Assembly (NCBI GenBank): GCA_023269675.1
Contig: JAHFSX010000027.1
Coordinates: 25,120-89,119, forward strand
DNA: 64,000 nucleotides
Origin: Verrucomicrobiota bacterium
GTDB lineage: Bacteria > Verrucomicrobiota > Kiritimatiellia > RFP12 > UBA1067
Direction: 5' to 3'
Made by a program: the position numbers and the translations under genes. Positions 8,155 through 17,378 of this stretch are shown piece after piece. Within the stretch, counting starts at the first letter, position 1, and the number at the start of each line of letters is the position of its first letter. Under the pieces are notes generated by a model. That model was not told the origin of the DNA. It saw nothing but the letters and a program-made list of their open reading frames with translations, and made no database searches.

Positions 8155-10923
8155 ATGCGGATGAGGAAGATGTTGGCTGTTCTGGCCGTGCTGGTCGCGG
8201 CTGGCGCGCGCGGCGTGTCGTTGGAGGAGGGGTTCGCCCAGCCGCCCCGCGAGGTGCGGCCGCAGGTCTGGTGGTGGTTCAGCACTTACAAGCAGGCGTC
8301 GGACGCATGCATCACGCGCGATCTCGAGGGCCTGCGGGCCGTCGGCATTTCCGGTTTCCATATCTACGGCGGCTCGTCGGACCCCTCGCCGCAGTGGCGG
8401 GCCAAGGTGCGCTGGGCTCTGCACGAGGCCGCGCGCCTCGGCCTCGACGCGGTGATGATGCTCGGCTCGGCGGGCTGCGAGTCGAAGCACACGCGGCCGG
8501 AGTTCGCGCAGAAGGAGTTGACGTTCTCCGAGGCGCGGGTGAAGGGCCCTGGACGCGCCGAGGTCGCGCTGCCGAAGAAGGGCGCGTCCAAGACGCCGAA
8601 GAACGCGGACGGCTCGCCCGCATATTACTGGGACATCGCCGTTTTCGCGCTGCCGGACACGAAGGAGCCCGTGCCGCTTGCCGCGGTGCGCGACATCTCG
8701 GCGTGCCTGGACGCGGCCACGGGACGGGTCACGTGGGAAGCCCCCGCAGGCGCCTGGCGTCTCCTGCGCGTCGGCTACGCGCCGAACATCTTCGGGTGGA
8801 ACGGCTGCTACATCGACCACCTGAGCCGGGCCGCGTTCGACGAGCACTGGCGCATCACGATGGACCCGCTGCTGTCTGAGCTGACGCCCGGCGAGCGCGG
8901 CGCGCTCAAGGGCGTCATGTGCGACAGCTGGGAGGCGGGGAGCGTGAGCTGGACGCAGACCTTCCCCGAGGAGTTTTCCAAGCTCCGCGGCTACGACGTG
9001 CGGCCCTGGCTGCCGGCGCTGGCGGGGGCGGTGCTGGAAGGCGCGCCGAAAACCGCGCGTTTTCAGCGCGATTTCAAGGAGACGGTCAGCGAGCTGCTGG
9101 CGGAGAACCACTATGCCTATCAGCGCGAGGTCGCTCACAAACACGGGCTGGTCTCGATCGCCGAAGCCGCGGGCCCGCACCAGCACCAGGCAGACGTGGT
9201 GCGCCTCTCGGGGCGCTGCGACGTGTCGATGGGCGAGTTCTGGATGCCGTCCGCGCACCGGCCCTCGCCGCCGCAACGCTTTATGGTGCGCGACGCCGCG
9301 ACGGCCGCGCACGTTTACGGGATCCGCGAGGTGCTGGCCGAATCGTTCACCACGATCAACACCTACTGGACCGAGTCGCCCGCCACGATGAAGCCCGCGG
9401 CCGACCGCGCGTTCTGCGACGGGCTCAACCGCATCTGCTACCACGGCATGATGCTCTCGCCCTCGCTGACGGCCAAGCCCGGCCAGGTCCGCGACGTGGG
9501 CACGCACTACAACCCGCAGACCACGTGGTGGAGCCAGTCGGCCGCCTTCAACCTTTATCTGAGCCGGTGTTCCTGGATGCTTCAGCAGGGGAGCTTCGTC
9601 GCCGATGCGCTGCTCTACCACGGCGACGGGCTCGGCCTGTTTGCGGGGCTGAAGACGCCCAGCGACGCGCTGGGCGACGGCTTCGACTATGACTTCTGCA
9701 ACACCGAGGTTCTTGAGCGCGCGACCGTCAGGCAGGGGTTCATCGTGCTGCCTGCCGGTCCCCGCTACCGCGTGCTGATGCTCTCTGAGCGCAGTCCCGA
9801 CGCCGCCCGCATGGGGCCCGGCAAGCTGCCGCCGCAAAAACCGTTGACGCCGGTGAAGCATCCGCTCACCTTGTCAGCCCTGCGGAAGATCGCGGAGCTG
9901 GTGCGGGCGGGCGCGACGGTGGCGGGCGCGCGGCCGGTCGGGCCTTCCAGCATGGACGACGACAGCGCGGCGTTTCATGCGCTGGCGGACGAGCTGTGGG
10001 GCCCGCGCGGCGCGACGTCAAACGGCGCCGTGCGCCCGGTCGGCCAAGGGCGCGTGATCCCCTCGCTCGCCGGCGCGCGCGAGGTGCTGCGGACGGACGG
10101 CGTCGCGCCCGATTTCACGTGCCAAGGCGTGAGCGGCAACGGGTGCGTCGACTGGATCCACCGCGCGACCGGAGACGCGGACATCTACTTTGTGGCGAGT
10201 CGCGAGCCTGCGGAGGAGCGCGTGAGCTGTGCCTTCCGGGTGACGGGGAGGCAACCCGAAATCTGGGACGCGGTGACGGGCGAGACCGCGCCGGCGGCGT
10301 TCAACGAGGCGGACGGCGTGACGCGCGTGGCGCTCGCGCTTCCGCCCTGCGGCTCGCGCTTTATCGTGTTCAGGAAGGCAGAAAACCGGAAACTTATAAT
10401 CGGGAGCCCGGCAGGAATAAACGCGGCAGCGGAGCACCAGTTGCAGGTGCTGGGCGGGCCGTGGCAGGTGGCGTTCGATCCCAAGTGGGGCGGGCCGGAA
10501 GCGGTGACCTTCGGCACGCTGCAGGATTGGACGGTGCGGCCCGAGGAGGGCATCCGGCATTATTCAGGAACCGCGGCTTACCGGATCAGCTTTGAGGCGG
10601 ACGCCGCGCTGGTTCAGGCTGGCCAACGCGTCTGTCTCGATCTCGGCGCGGTGCAGGCGGTGGCGGAGGTCACGCTCAACGGGCAGCCGCTCGGCACGCT
10701 CTGGACGCCGCCGTGGCGGCTGGAGGTGACGCGGGCGCTGAAGGCCGGCGCCAACGCCTTGGAGATCCGCGTGACGAACCTGTGGCCCAACCGGCTGATC
10801 GGCGATGCCTCGCTGGCACAGGAGAAGCGCTTCACGGAGACGAACCGCAACCCGTACACGCCCGACTCGACGCTCTTGCCGTCCGGCCTGCTCGGTCCCG
10901 TGCGGCTGCTGGTGTGCCCGTGA
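8155..10923 (+). CDS. GH106-like alpha-L-rhamnosidase
   Basis: A 922-residue protein with a signal peptide (MRMRKMLAVLAVLVAAGARG). It has the GH106 layout: an N-terminal PPREVRPQVWWWF and a T-R-D-L-E-G-L-R-A-V-G-I-S-G-F block, then a barrel with SWEAGSVSWT, AGPHQHQADVVRLSGRCD and a VLAESFTTINTYW element, in which acidic residues are likely catalytic. The C-terminal ~160 residues form a galactose-binding-like sandwich (GPWQVAFDPKWGGPE to the end). It should release L-rhamnose from pectic or other plant or algal glycans. It lies directly after the acetyl esterase, and the pair is probably one operon. The convergent ferritin-VIT1 gene ends 4 bp beyond its stop. Confidence 0.8.
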   Translation: MRMRKMLAVLAVLVAAGARGVSLEEGFAQPPREVRPQVWWWFSTYKQASDACITRDLEGLRAVGISGFHIYGGSSDPSPQWRAKVRWALHEAARLGLDAVMMLGSAGCESKHTRPEFAQKELTFSEARVKGPGRAEVALPKKGASKTPKNADGSPAYYWDIAVFALPDTKEPVPLAAVRDISACLDAATGRVTWEAPAGAWRLLRVGYAPNIFGWNGCYIDHLSRAAFDEHWRITMDPLLSELTPGERGALKGVMCDSWEAGSVSWTQTFPEEFSKLRGYDVRPWLPALAGAVLEGAPKTARFQRDFKETVSELLAENHYAYQREVAHKHGLVSIAEAAGPHQHQADVVRLSGRCDVSMGEFWMPSAHRPSPPQRFMVRDAATAAHVYGIREVLAESFTTINTYWTESPATMKPAADRAFCDGLNRICYHGMMLSPSLTAKPGQVRDVGTHYNPQTTWWSQSAAFNLYLSRCSWMLQQGSFVADALLYHGDGLGLFAGLKTPSDALGDGFDYDFCNTEVLERATVRQGFIVLPAGPRYRVLMLSERSPDAARMGPGKLPPQKPLTPVKHPLTLSALRKIAELVRAGATVAGARPVGPSSMDDDSAAFHALADELWGPRGATSNGAVRPVGQGRVIPSLAGAREVLRTDGVAPDFTCQGVSGNGCVDWIHRATGDADIYFVASREPAEERVSCAFRVTGRQPEIWDAVTGETAPAAFNEADGVTRVALALPPCGSRFIVFRKAENRKLIIGSPAGINAAAEHQLQVLGGPWQVAFDPKWGGPEAVTFGTLQDWTVRPEEGIRHYSGTAAYRISFEADAALVQAGQRVCLDLGAVQAVAEVTLNGQPLGTLWTPPWRLEVTRALKAGANALEIRVTNLWPNRLIGDASLAQEKRFTETNRNPYTPDSTLLPSGLLGPVRLLVCP

Positions 10924-10927
10924 GGCC

Positions 10928-11809
10928 TTATCCCGCGCCCATGGTGTGGTTGAGGAGGTAGCCGATGCCGAATGAGATGGTCGCGACGCCCGTGGAGAGG
11001 CCGGCCATCTCCAGGAAGCTCCGGCGGAAGGGCGCGTCCTTGGCCACGCTGAGGTAGAAGTTGAAGAGCGCGATGATCACCAGGGCGGAGGCGAGCATCA
11101 GGACCAGCGCGATCTTGACGTGGGGGATGAGCAGGTAGGGCAGGATGAGGACGACCACCGTGCAGACATAGGCGATGCCGGTATAGCAGGCGGTCTTGCC
11201 CGGATGACGGTCGGTGGCGTTGCCGTCGGCGCGCGCCTGCAGGAAGGCGGAGGCCGCCATGGACATGGCCGCGGCCAGGCCGGTGATGAGGCCGGTCATG
11301 GCGATGAGGCGCGAGCCGCTCAGCGCGAAGGTGAACCCCGCGAGCGCGCCCGTGAGCTCCACCAGCGCGTCGTTGAGCCCCAGCACGATGGCCCCCATGT
11401 AGTTGAGGCGCTCGTCGTCCAGCATCGCGAGCAGCGCGGCCTCGTGCGCATCCTCCTCGTCCGCGATGCGCGCGAAGCCCGGCGTGACGGCCGCGAGCGA
11501 GCGGTAGGTGTCACCCGCGCGGCTTTCGCGGTTCTCCATGAGCTTGAGGCCGAAGGTCAGGCCGAAGACCCGCGCGACCAGGATGTCGCGGGCGGCCCGG
11601 AGGCGGTTCGGCGCGCCTTCCTCGCCGAGCAGCGCGGCGAGGTGGGACGCATGGTTGCGCTCGTCGTTGGCGATGCGCTCGAGCAGGTCGCGGTTGGGCC
11701 CGGCGGGCTGACGTTGCGCGAGGCTCAGGTAGACCCTGTTCTCCGTTAGCTCATTGCGGAGTTGGGCGCGGAGTTCGGCACGTTGGGCTGAGGTCAAATC
11801 GATATTCAT
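10928..11809 (-). CDS. Ferritin-like/VIT1 fusion membrane protein (MbfA-type iron or manganese transporter)
   Basis: A 293-residue protein. Residues ~1-130 are a ferritin-like four-helix domain with ELTENRVYLSLAQ, NDERNHASHL and a later EEDAHEAAL, which supply the usual Glu/His metal ligands. Residues ~130-293 are a VIT1/CCC1 transporter domain with about five membrane segments and YMGAIVLGLNDALVELTGAL followed by a second loop. This architecture is known as MbfA, a membrane ferritin that exports iron, in Alphaproteobacteria. Here it probably moves Fe2+ or Mn2+ across the inner membrane. It is not obviously tied to its neighbours by function. Confidence 0.85.
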   Translation of the reverse strand: MNIDLTSAQRAELRAQLRNELTENRVYLSLAQRQPAGPNRDLLERIANDERNHASHLAALLGEEGAPNRLRAARDILVARVFGLTFGLKLMENRESRAGDTYRSLAAVTPGFARIADEEDAHEAALLAMLDDERLNYMGAIVLGLNDALVELTGALAGFTFALSGSRLIAMTGLITGLAAAMSMAASAFLQARADGNATDRHPGKTACYTGIAYVCTVVVLILPYLLIPHVKIALVLMLASALVIIALFNFYLSVAKDAPFRRSFLEMAGLSTGVATISFGIGYLLNHTMGAG

Positions 11810-11975
11810 GCCGGGCAGTGTACCGCAGACGGAGGTGCGCTCGCCAGCGGAATTGCGGCTTGAAAACGGCGCGCGCAGGCGCTAAGTTAATCGCGATATG
11901 TGCCGGGCACATTCGGAATGTGGCACGCCCATCCGTGGGCGTGCGTCGGGTGTCGGGGTAAAATGAAGGAGCGTC

Positions 11976-12740
11976 ATGAACATGGGCAAACCGCTGACGG
12001 GTAAGACGGCGATTGTGACGGGCGCGAGCTCGGGGATCGGACGAGCGGTGGCGCTGACGCTGGCGCGGGACGGCGCGGCGGTGGTGATCCAGGCGCGCCG
12101 CAGGGAGCGGCTGGACGAGCTGGCGGCGGAGATCGCGGGGCTGGGCGGCGCGGCTTTGGCCGTGGCCGGCGATGCGGGCGTGCCGGCGGACCTCGACGCG
12201 CTGCTGGAAAAAACGCTGGCGTGGAGTGCGGGCGGGGGCAAGCTCGATATCGCCGTGATCAACGCGGGGCGCGGTCTGGCCGGCGGCATGCTCGGCAGCG
12301 ACGAGGCCCAGTGGCAGGAGCTCTACCAGACCAACGTGCTCGGGGCGGCCCACCTGATGCGCCGGGCGGGGCAGCTCATGGTTCAGCGCCAGCGCGGGGA
12401 CATCGTGGTGGTGGGGTCTGTGGTGGGGCGCAACATCTCGCCCTTCAGCGGCTTTTACGGGTCCAGCAAGTTCGCGGTCGGCGCGATGGCGGAGGCGCTC
12501 CGTCAGGAGGTCTGCGCCAAAGGGGTGCGCGTGTCGACGGTCATGCCCGGCATCGTGGCCAGCGAGTTCCAGCAGGTGGCGGGTTACAGCGCGGAGAACT
12601 TCGGCAAGAGCATCGCCCACTTCGGCCAGCTGCTCGAGCCGCAGGCCATCGCCGACGGGGTGGCGTGGCTGCTGGCCCTGCCGCCGCATGTCAACGTGAG
12701 CGAGATCATGATCCGCCCGACGGGCCAGAACTATCCGTGA
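11976..12740 (+). CDS. Short-chain dehydrogenase/reductase
   Basis: A 254-residue classical SDR. The cofactor motif TGASSGIG spans residues 15-22, INAGRG stands in the NNAG position, and the catalytic set is Ser in VVGSVVG with Tyr161 and Lys165 (YGSSK). QARRRERLDEL after the second strand suggests NADP(H) preference. The TCATGA start region has a GAAGGAGCG ribosome-binding site about 7 nt upstream, which supports this ATG. Substrate unknown. A CGCTAAGTT box about 95 bp upstream may be part of its promoter. Confidence 0.88.
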   Translation: MNMGKPLTGKTAIVTGASSGIGRAVALTLARDGAAVVIQARRRERLDELAAEIAGLGGAALAVAGDAGVPADLDALLEKTLAWSAGGGKLDIAVINAGRGLAGGMLGSDEAQWQELYQTNVLGAAHLMRRAGQLMVQRQRGDIVVVGSVVGRNISPFSGFYGSSKFAVGAMAEALRQEVCAKGVRVSTVMPGIVASEFQQVAGYSAENFGKSIAHFGQLLEPQAIADGVAWLLALPPHVNVSEIMIRPTGQNYP

Positions 12741-12823
12741 CCGCTTGTAACGCTCCGCGCGCTGCGCGTGTACTCCGGTATGACGCTGACGTTTTTGCGG
12801 GTGCGTTCCGCAATCCAAGGTAG

Positions 12824-12890
12824 GGACGCCTCCCCGAGGCGTCCGCCCTTCGGCTTGCGCAGGACCGGCGGACGGTTCGGGGAACCGTCC
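12824..12890. repeat. Pair of perfect 9-bp hairpins upstream of the hydrolase gene
   Basis: GGACGCCTC-CCC-GAGGCGTCC (12,824-12,844) and GGACGGTTC-GGG-GAACCGTCC (12,870-12,890) are two perfect 9-bp stems with 3-nt loops, 25 bp apart. The first is preceded by GGTAGG. A related GGTAGGGCCCG...CGGGCC hairpin sits at 18,603-18,628. They look like small interspersed palindromic repeats rather than terminators, since no T-run follows. Confidence 0.6.
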
Positions 12891-12929
12891 CCACCGCAGA
12901 ACGAACACGCTAAAAGGCATTCGTTTGAA

Positions 12930-13949
12930 ATGGCTAAACGGAAACGAGACCCTATGTTGCATTCGGGAGTCGTGAGAAAGTTGGCGGCCGCCGCGGCGCT
13001 GTGCGCGGCGGCGCGCGTTTGCGCGCTGGAAAAGGCGTATGATCCGCTGCGGGTCGACGATACGTACAAGCCCGCCGCGCTGGACCTGACGGTGCAGGAT
13101 GCTGACCGCAAGCGGGAGATCCCGGTATGGGTGTATCTGCCGGCCGGGACCAACGCCGCGCCGGTGGTGCTGTTCAGCCACGGGCTGGGCGGCTCGCGCG
13201 AGAACAATCCGTACCTGGGGCAACACTGGGCGGCCCGCGGCTATGTGGCGGTGTTCGTGCAGCATCAGGGCAGCGACGCGGCGGTCTGGAAAGACAAGCC
13301 GGTCAAGGACCGCATGGAGGCGATGCAGGACGCGGCCGGGTTGAAGAACTTCGGGTTGCGCGTGAAGGACATTCCGGCGGTGCTCGATCAGCTCGAAAAA
13401 TGGAACGGGCAGAGCGGCCACGCGCTGGAGGGACGGCTCGATCTGAAACACGTCGGGATGTCGGGACACTCGTTCGGCGCGGTGACGACGCAGGCGGTCA
13501 GCGGCCAGAAGTTCCCTCTGGGGTTGATGAACGCCACGGACCGCCGCATCCGGGCGGCGGTGGCCTTCAGCCCCAGCACGCCGCGCCGCGGCGATGCCCG
13601 GAAGGCCTTCGGCGAGGTCGGCGTCCCGTGGCTGCTGATGACGGGCACAAAAGACCTTTCCCCCATCGGACAGATCGACCTGGCGTCGCGGCTGGGCGTC
13701 TTCCCTGCGCTGCCTCCGGGAGGCAAGTATGAGGTGGTGCTGGAGGGCGCGGAGCACTCGGCCTTCGGTGACCGGCCGTTGCCCGGCGATAAAGAGGCGC
13801 GCAACCCCAATCATCATCGGGTGATCCTGGCGTTGAGCACGGCTTTTTGGGACGCTTATCTGCGCGGCGATGCCGGTGCCCAGGCGTGGCTGGACGGGGC
13901 CGGCCCGCGCGCGGTGCTGGAGCCGAACGACCGCTGGCAGAGGAAATAG
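12930..13949 (+). CDS. Secreted alpha/beta hydrolase (dienelactone hydrolase/PAF-acetylhydrolase-like)
   Basis: A 339-residue protein if started at ATG 12,930; ATG 12,954 would leave 331 residues and still keep the signal peptide ([15 protein letters not shown]). Upstream open frame is only palindromic repeat, so I exclude it. Motifs: [15 protein letters not shown] for the oxyanion side, GHSFGAV with nucleophile Ser181, TGTKDLSP with the likely Asp, and EHSAFGD with the likely His. It resembles poorly characterised chlorophyllase or PAF-AH-like lipases/esterases. Substrate unknown. The gene lies after the SDR gene with a 189-bp gap filled by the hairpin pair, so it probably has its own promoter. 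Confidence 0.78.
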   Translation: MAKRKRDPMLHSGVVRKLAAAAALCAAARVCALEKAYDPLRVDDTYKPAALDLTVQDADRKREIPVWVYLPAGTNAAPVVLFSHGLGGSRENNPYLGQHWAARGYVAVFVQHQGSDAAVWKDKPVKDRMEAMQDAAGLKNFGLRVKDIPAVLDQLEKWNGQSGHALEGRLDLKHVGMSGHSFGAVTTQAVSGQKFPLGLMNATDRRIRAAVAFSPSTPRRGDARKAFGEVGVPWLLMTGTKDLSPIGQIDLASRLGVFPALPPGGKYEVVLEGAEHSAFGDRPLPGDKEARNPNHHRVILALSTAFWDAYLRGDAGAQAWLDGAGPRAVLEPNDRWQRK

Positions 13950-13996
13950 ACGGGCGGCGCCTTGTTTTCGTCGTTTATTTCCGCGCAGGGGACGCA

Positions 13997-14002
13997 TATA
14001 AT
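13997..14002 (+). promoter_or_regulatory. Consensus -10 box immediately upstream of the DUF116-prenyltransferase gene
   Basis: A perfect TATAAT ends 10 bp before the ATG at 14,013. A transcript initiated from it would start about 2-5 nt before the start codon and carry no Shine-Dalgarno sequence, so a leaderless mRNA is possible. The -35 region (TTTATT, 17-bp spacer) is weak. Confidence 0.45.
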
Positions 14003-14012
14003 AGCGGCCACC

Positions 14013-15617
14013 ATGCACAATGTTTCGGATAAAAAGGACGCGGGTGCGCCGGGGCTTTGCGTGCCGCAAGACCGCGGGCGCCGGGCGGCTTTGGAGCACG
14101 CGGTCGACGCCTATGTGGCGCGGGAGCGGCTGGTGCCGCCGCTGACGGGCGAGGAGCTGGCCGCCCATGCCCGCTGCGCGGCTTTGGCCGCGCAGTCCGA
14201 CGCCGGCGAGCAGGCGTACGTCGCGGTGCTGCTGAACAACGCGCTGTGGGCCGACGTGGTCGCCGGCATTCCCTACGAGCGCCGGCTGCTGCTGTTGCCG
14301 CAATGCCTCGCCAACACGGAGGTCTGCCAGGCGGACCGCGACGGACTCGGCCTGCTGTGCGCGCAGTGCGGCGGCTGCTCGATCGGCTCGCTGCAGGCCG
14401 AGGCCGACCGGCTGGGCTATGTCACGCTGGTGGCCGAGGGCACGACGGTGGTCAGCAAGCTGTTGACCAGCGGCAAAGTCGACGCGGTGATCGGCGTGGG
14501 GTGCATGGACTCGCTGCGACGCATCTTCCCCCTCATGAACGCGCACGCGATTCCGGGACAGGGCATCCCGCTCTTGGCGGACGGCTGCACGAACACGGAT
14601 ATGGATGTCGCGTGGGCGCTGGAGATCATCCGTGCGGGCAAGCTGACGCTGACCGAACGCGCGAGCGCGATCGAGGCGGTGGCCGACACGGTGCAGGCGT
14701 GGTTCGAGCCCGCATCGCTCGCGTCAGTGATGGGGGTGCCGAACACCGAGGCGGAGCGGATCGGCCAGCAGTGGCTGATGACCGGCGGCAAGCGCTGGCG
14801 GCCGATCCTGACGGCGGCGGTGTTTGAGGCGTCGGGCGGCAGCCTCGGGCAGATCATGCCGGCGGCGCTGGCGGTGGAGTGTTTCCACAAGGCGTCGCTG
14901 ATCCACGACGACATCGAGGACAACGATGACGAGCGCTATGGCGCGCCCACGGTCCACAAGCGCTACGGCGTGGCCGCCGCGATCAATGCGGGCGACTATC
15001 TGATCGGCGAAGGCTATCGGCTGCTGGCGGCATCGGAGTTCGCGGGCGAGGTGCGTGCGGGGATGGTGCTGGCGGCGGCCCGCGGACACCGCGAGCTGTG
15101 TCTGGGCCAGGGCGAGGAGCTGGCGTTCTGCCGGCAGCCGTCGCCGGTGACCGAGGCAGCGGTGCTGCGCATCTACGAGCAGAAGACCGCGGCGGCGTTC
15201 GAGGTGGCTGTGCTGGTCGGCGCGGTGGCGGCGGGCGTGGACGCGGCGACCTGCGTGCAGCTTTCCGCCTTCAGCCGCGCGGTCGGCACGGCTTACCAGA
15301 TCCGCGACGACATCGAGGATTTCCGCTCGGTGCGCGGACGGGCGGCGGACCTGCTTTCCATGCGGCCGACCATCTTCCTGGCGGTGGCGTGCACGAGCGA
15401 AGTCCCGGAGGTCAGCGCGGCGCTGGGGTCGGTGTGGGGGCACGACAGCGAGGGACGCCAGCGGCTGATCGAGGTGATCGAGGAGGCCGGCCTGCACACG
15501 CGCGTGGAACTGCTGTACGCGCATTACCGGCATGAGACCGAGCGCGTCCTGTCGGGCATCCAGCACGGGGGATTGAAACGCCTGCTGCGGCGGGTAATGG
15601 TCAAAATGCTGCGGTAG
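14013..15617 (+). CDS. DUF116 domain fused to polyprenyl diphosphate synthase
   Basis: A 534-residue protein. Residues ~70-215 match DUF116: LLLLPQCL, C-x6-C spacing, LLCAQCGGCSIGSL, VGCMDSL and LLADGCTNTD, with several conserved cysteines that may bind a metal or Fe-S centre. Residues ~225-534 are a trans-isoprenyl diphosphate synthase with GGKRWRP, a first aspartate-rich motif DDIED (Asp299 onward) and a second DDIED (Asp432 onward), so both Mg2+-binding sites are intact. It should elongate isoprenoid diphosphates in the cytoplasm. The two domains are normally separate proteins; the fusion ties the uncharacterised DUF116 to isoprenoid metabolism. ATG 14,013 is chosen because the upstream in-frame codons overlap the -10 box. 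Confidence 0.85.
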   Translation: MHNVSDKKDAGAPGLCVPQDRGRRAALEHAVDAYVARERLVPPLTGEELAAHARCAALAAQSDAGEQAYVAVLLNNALWADVVAGIPYERRLLLLPQCLANTEVCQADRDGLGLLCAQCGGCSIGSLQAEADRLGYVTLVAEGTTVVSKLLTSGKVDAVIGVGCMDSLRRIFPLMNAHAIPGQGIPLLADGCTNTDMDVAWALEIIRAGKLTLTERASAIEAVADTVQAWFEPASLASVMGVPNTEAERIGQQWLMTGGKRWRPILTAAVFEASGGSLGQIMPAALAVECFHKASLIHDDIEDNDDERYGAPTVHKRYGVAAAINAGDYLIGEGYRLLAASEFAGEVRAGMVLAAARGHRELCLGQGEELAFCRQPSPVTEAAVLRIYEQKTAAAFEVAVLVGAVAAGVDAATCVQLSAFSRAVGTAYQIRDDIEDFRSVRGRAADLLSMRPTIFLAVACTSEVPEVSAALGSVWGHDSEGRQRLIEVIEEAGLHTRVELLYAHYRHETERVLSGIQHGGLKRLLRRVMVKMLR

Positions 15618-15628
15618 CCGGAACCCAC

Positions 15629-15763
15629 ATGACTTTTTACCACCCGGACACCAGGCGCCCCAAGGGCACCGAGTTGAAATTGGGCGTGCGAGGCGTGCTT
15701 CGCGTCTGGGCGGTGGAAACCCTGCCGGGCGCGCCGTTGATCGGGTGCGTGACGCATTCATGA
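15629..15763 (+). CDS. Small hypothetical protein (44 residues)
   Basis: ATG 15,629 to TGA 15,763 encodes MTFYHPDTRRPKGTELKLGV and 24 more residues. Codon use has the high-GC third positions of the chromosome. It starts 12 bp after the prenyltransferase stop and ends 20 bp before the next gene. No family recognised; it may be a remnant of a longer gene. Confidence 0.35.
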   Translation: MTFYHPDTRRPKGTELKLGVRGVLRVWAVETLPGAPLIGCVTHS

Positions 15764-15782
15764 ACAATCGAATAAGGGGTCT

Positions 15783-17219
15783 ATGCGGCAAGCGGTTCCC
15801 ATTCTTGTGACGGCGGCGGCGGCGGTGCTCGCGGCGTGGGTCGTGATGGCCTGGCTCGATCGCGAGGCGCAGCCCATGGCGCTCCGCGAGGCCGCGGCCG
15901 CGGGCTCGGTGGCGGAGACGGTGGCCGCCACGTCGGCCGCGCATGAAACGGATCTGGCCGGCTGCTTCCTGGCCGACCGCGAGGTGCCGCCCGGCAGGGT
16001 GTCTGGCCTCTGGCCGGGGTTCCGCGGACCCGCGCGCGACAACGTCGCGACCCAGGCGGGCACGCTGGCGACGGCGTGGCCGTCGGGCGGTCCGCGCGTG
16101 CTCTGGTCGAGGCCCGTGGGGGACGGACACGCGATGCCGTCGCTGGCGGCGGGCCTTCTCTATGTGTTGGATTACGACGAGTCGCGCGGCGGCGACTGCC
16201 TGCGGTGTCTCAACGCCGAGACCGGGCAGCAGCGTTGGGAGCGCTTCTACAAGGTGAAGACCAAGCGCAACCACGGGATTTCGCGGACGGTCGCGGCGAC
16301 GGACGGGGAGGCGGTGGTGGCGCTGGGGCCGCAGTGCCATGTGCTGTGCGTGGCGGCCGACAGCGGCGCGTACCGCTGGGGGTTCAGCCTGAAGGAGCGC
16401 TACGGCGCGAAGGTGCCGCTCTGGTACGCGGGGCAGTGTCCGCTGATCGAGGGCGGGGTGGCGATCCTCGCGCCCGCAGGCACGAACACGGTGCTGTGCG
16501 GCATCGATGTCAAGAGCGGCGCGACCCTGTTCGAGACGCCCAACCCCGGCGGGCTGTCGATGTCCCACGCGTCGGTGATGGTGCTGGACGCGGAGGGGAC
16601 GCGGCAGTACGTCTATGCGGCGCTGGGCGGCATCATCGGGGTGGGGGCGGACGGTCCCGAGCGCGGCAAGCTGCTGTGGCGCACGGACGCGTTCCAGCCC
16701 AGCGTGATCGCGCCTTCGCCGGTGCCGCTCACGGGCGGCCGTTTCTTCATGACGGCCGGGTACGGCTTCGGCGGCGCGATGTTCCGGGTGACGCGCGACG
16801 GCGGAGGCTGGAAAGTCGCGCTGCTCTTCAAGACCGACCGCAAGCAGTTCGCCAGCGAGCAGCAGACGCCGGTCTTCTTCGACGGCTTGCTGTACGCCGT
16901 GCTGCCGAGCGACGGCGGCGGCGACCGCCAGCAGTTGGCGTGCATGACGCCGGAAGGCGAACGGCTGTGGTCCAGCGGCAAGGACTGCACCTTCGGCCTC
17001 GGGCCTTACGTGGCGGCCTCCGGCGGGCTGATGGTTCTGCTCGACGATGTGGGGACGCTGACGCTGGCGCGGGTCGGGCGCGCCGGCTTTACCGTGCTGG
17101 GGCGCCACGCCCTGATGGACGGCAAGGGGCGCGACGCGTGGGGCCCGCTGCTGTTGTCCGACGGGCGTCTCTATCTGCGCGACGGCGAGCGCTTATACTG
17201 TCTGCAAGTCGGCGAGTGA
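15783..17219 (+). CDS. PQQ-type beta-propeller protein (outer-membrane assembly BamB-like)
   Basis: A 478-residue protein with an N-terminal membrane anchor or signal (PILVTAAAAVLAAWVVMAW). The rest is made of repeating W/Y-rich blades (GLLYVLDYDE, LNAETGQQRW, LLYAVLPSDG, GRLYLRDGERLYCL), the PQQ-like eight-bladed propeller pattern. WPGFRGPARDN near residue 80 is a common start of secreted PQQ-like proteins in PVC bacteria. It likely acts in the periplasm as a scaffold or in protein quality control; an enzymatic role with a bound quinone is not supported by visible residues. Confidence 0.75.
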   Translation: MRQAVPILVTAAAAVLAAWVVMAWLDREAQPMALREAAAAGSVAETVAATSAAHETDLAGCFLADREVPPGRVSGLWPGFRGPARDNVATQAGTLATAWPSGGPRVLWSRPVGDGHAMPSLAAGLLYVLDYDESRGGDCLRCLNAETGQQRWERFYKVKTKRNHGISRTVAATDGEAVVALGPQCHVLCVAADSGAYRWGFSLKERYGAKVPLWYAGQCPLIEGGVAILAPAGTNTVLCGIDVKSGATLFETPNPGGLSMSHASVMVLDAEGTRQYVYAALGGIIGVGADGPERGKLLWRTDAFQPSVIAPSPVPLTGGRFFMTAGYGFGGAMFRVTRDGGGWKVALLFKTDRKQFASEQQTPVFFDGLLYAVLPSDGGGDRQQLACMTPEGERLWSSGKDCTFGLGPYVAASGGLMVLLDDVGTLTLARVGRAGFTVLGRHALMDGKGRDAWGPLLLSDGRLYLRDGERLYCLQVGE

Positions 17220-17378
17220 TCCCGCGGGGACGGCGGCCCGGCCAGACGACTGGGGCACGAAAGCAGAGATAAACGCCGAGCTCGTTGTCACCGCCCGTCC
17301 CGCGCACGTGCAAGCCGGCAGTTCCAGGCCCGCCGGAACGTCCCGAGACGCGGCGTTGACAGCCGCGGAAAGCGGCGC

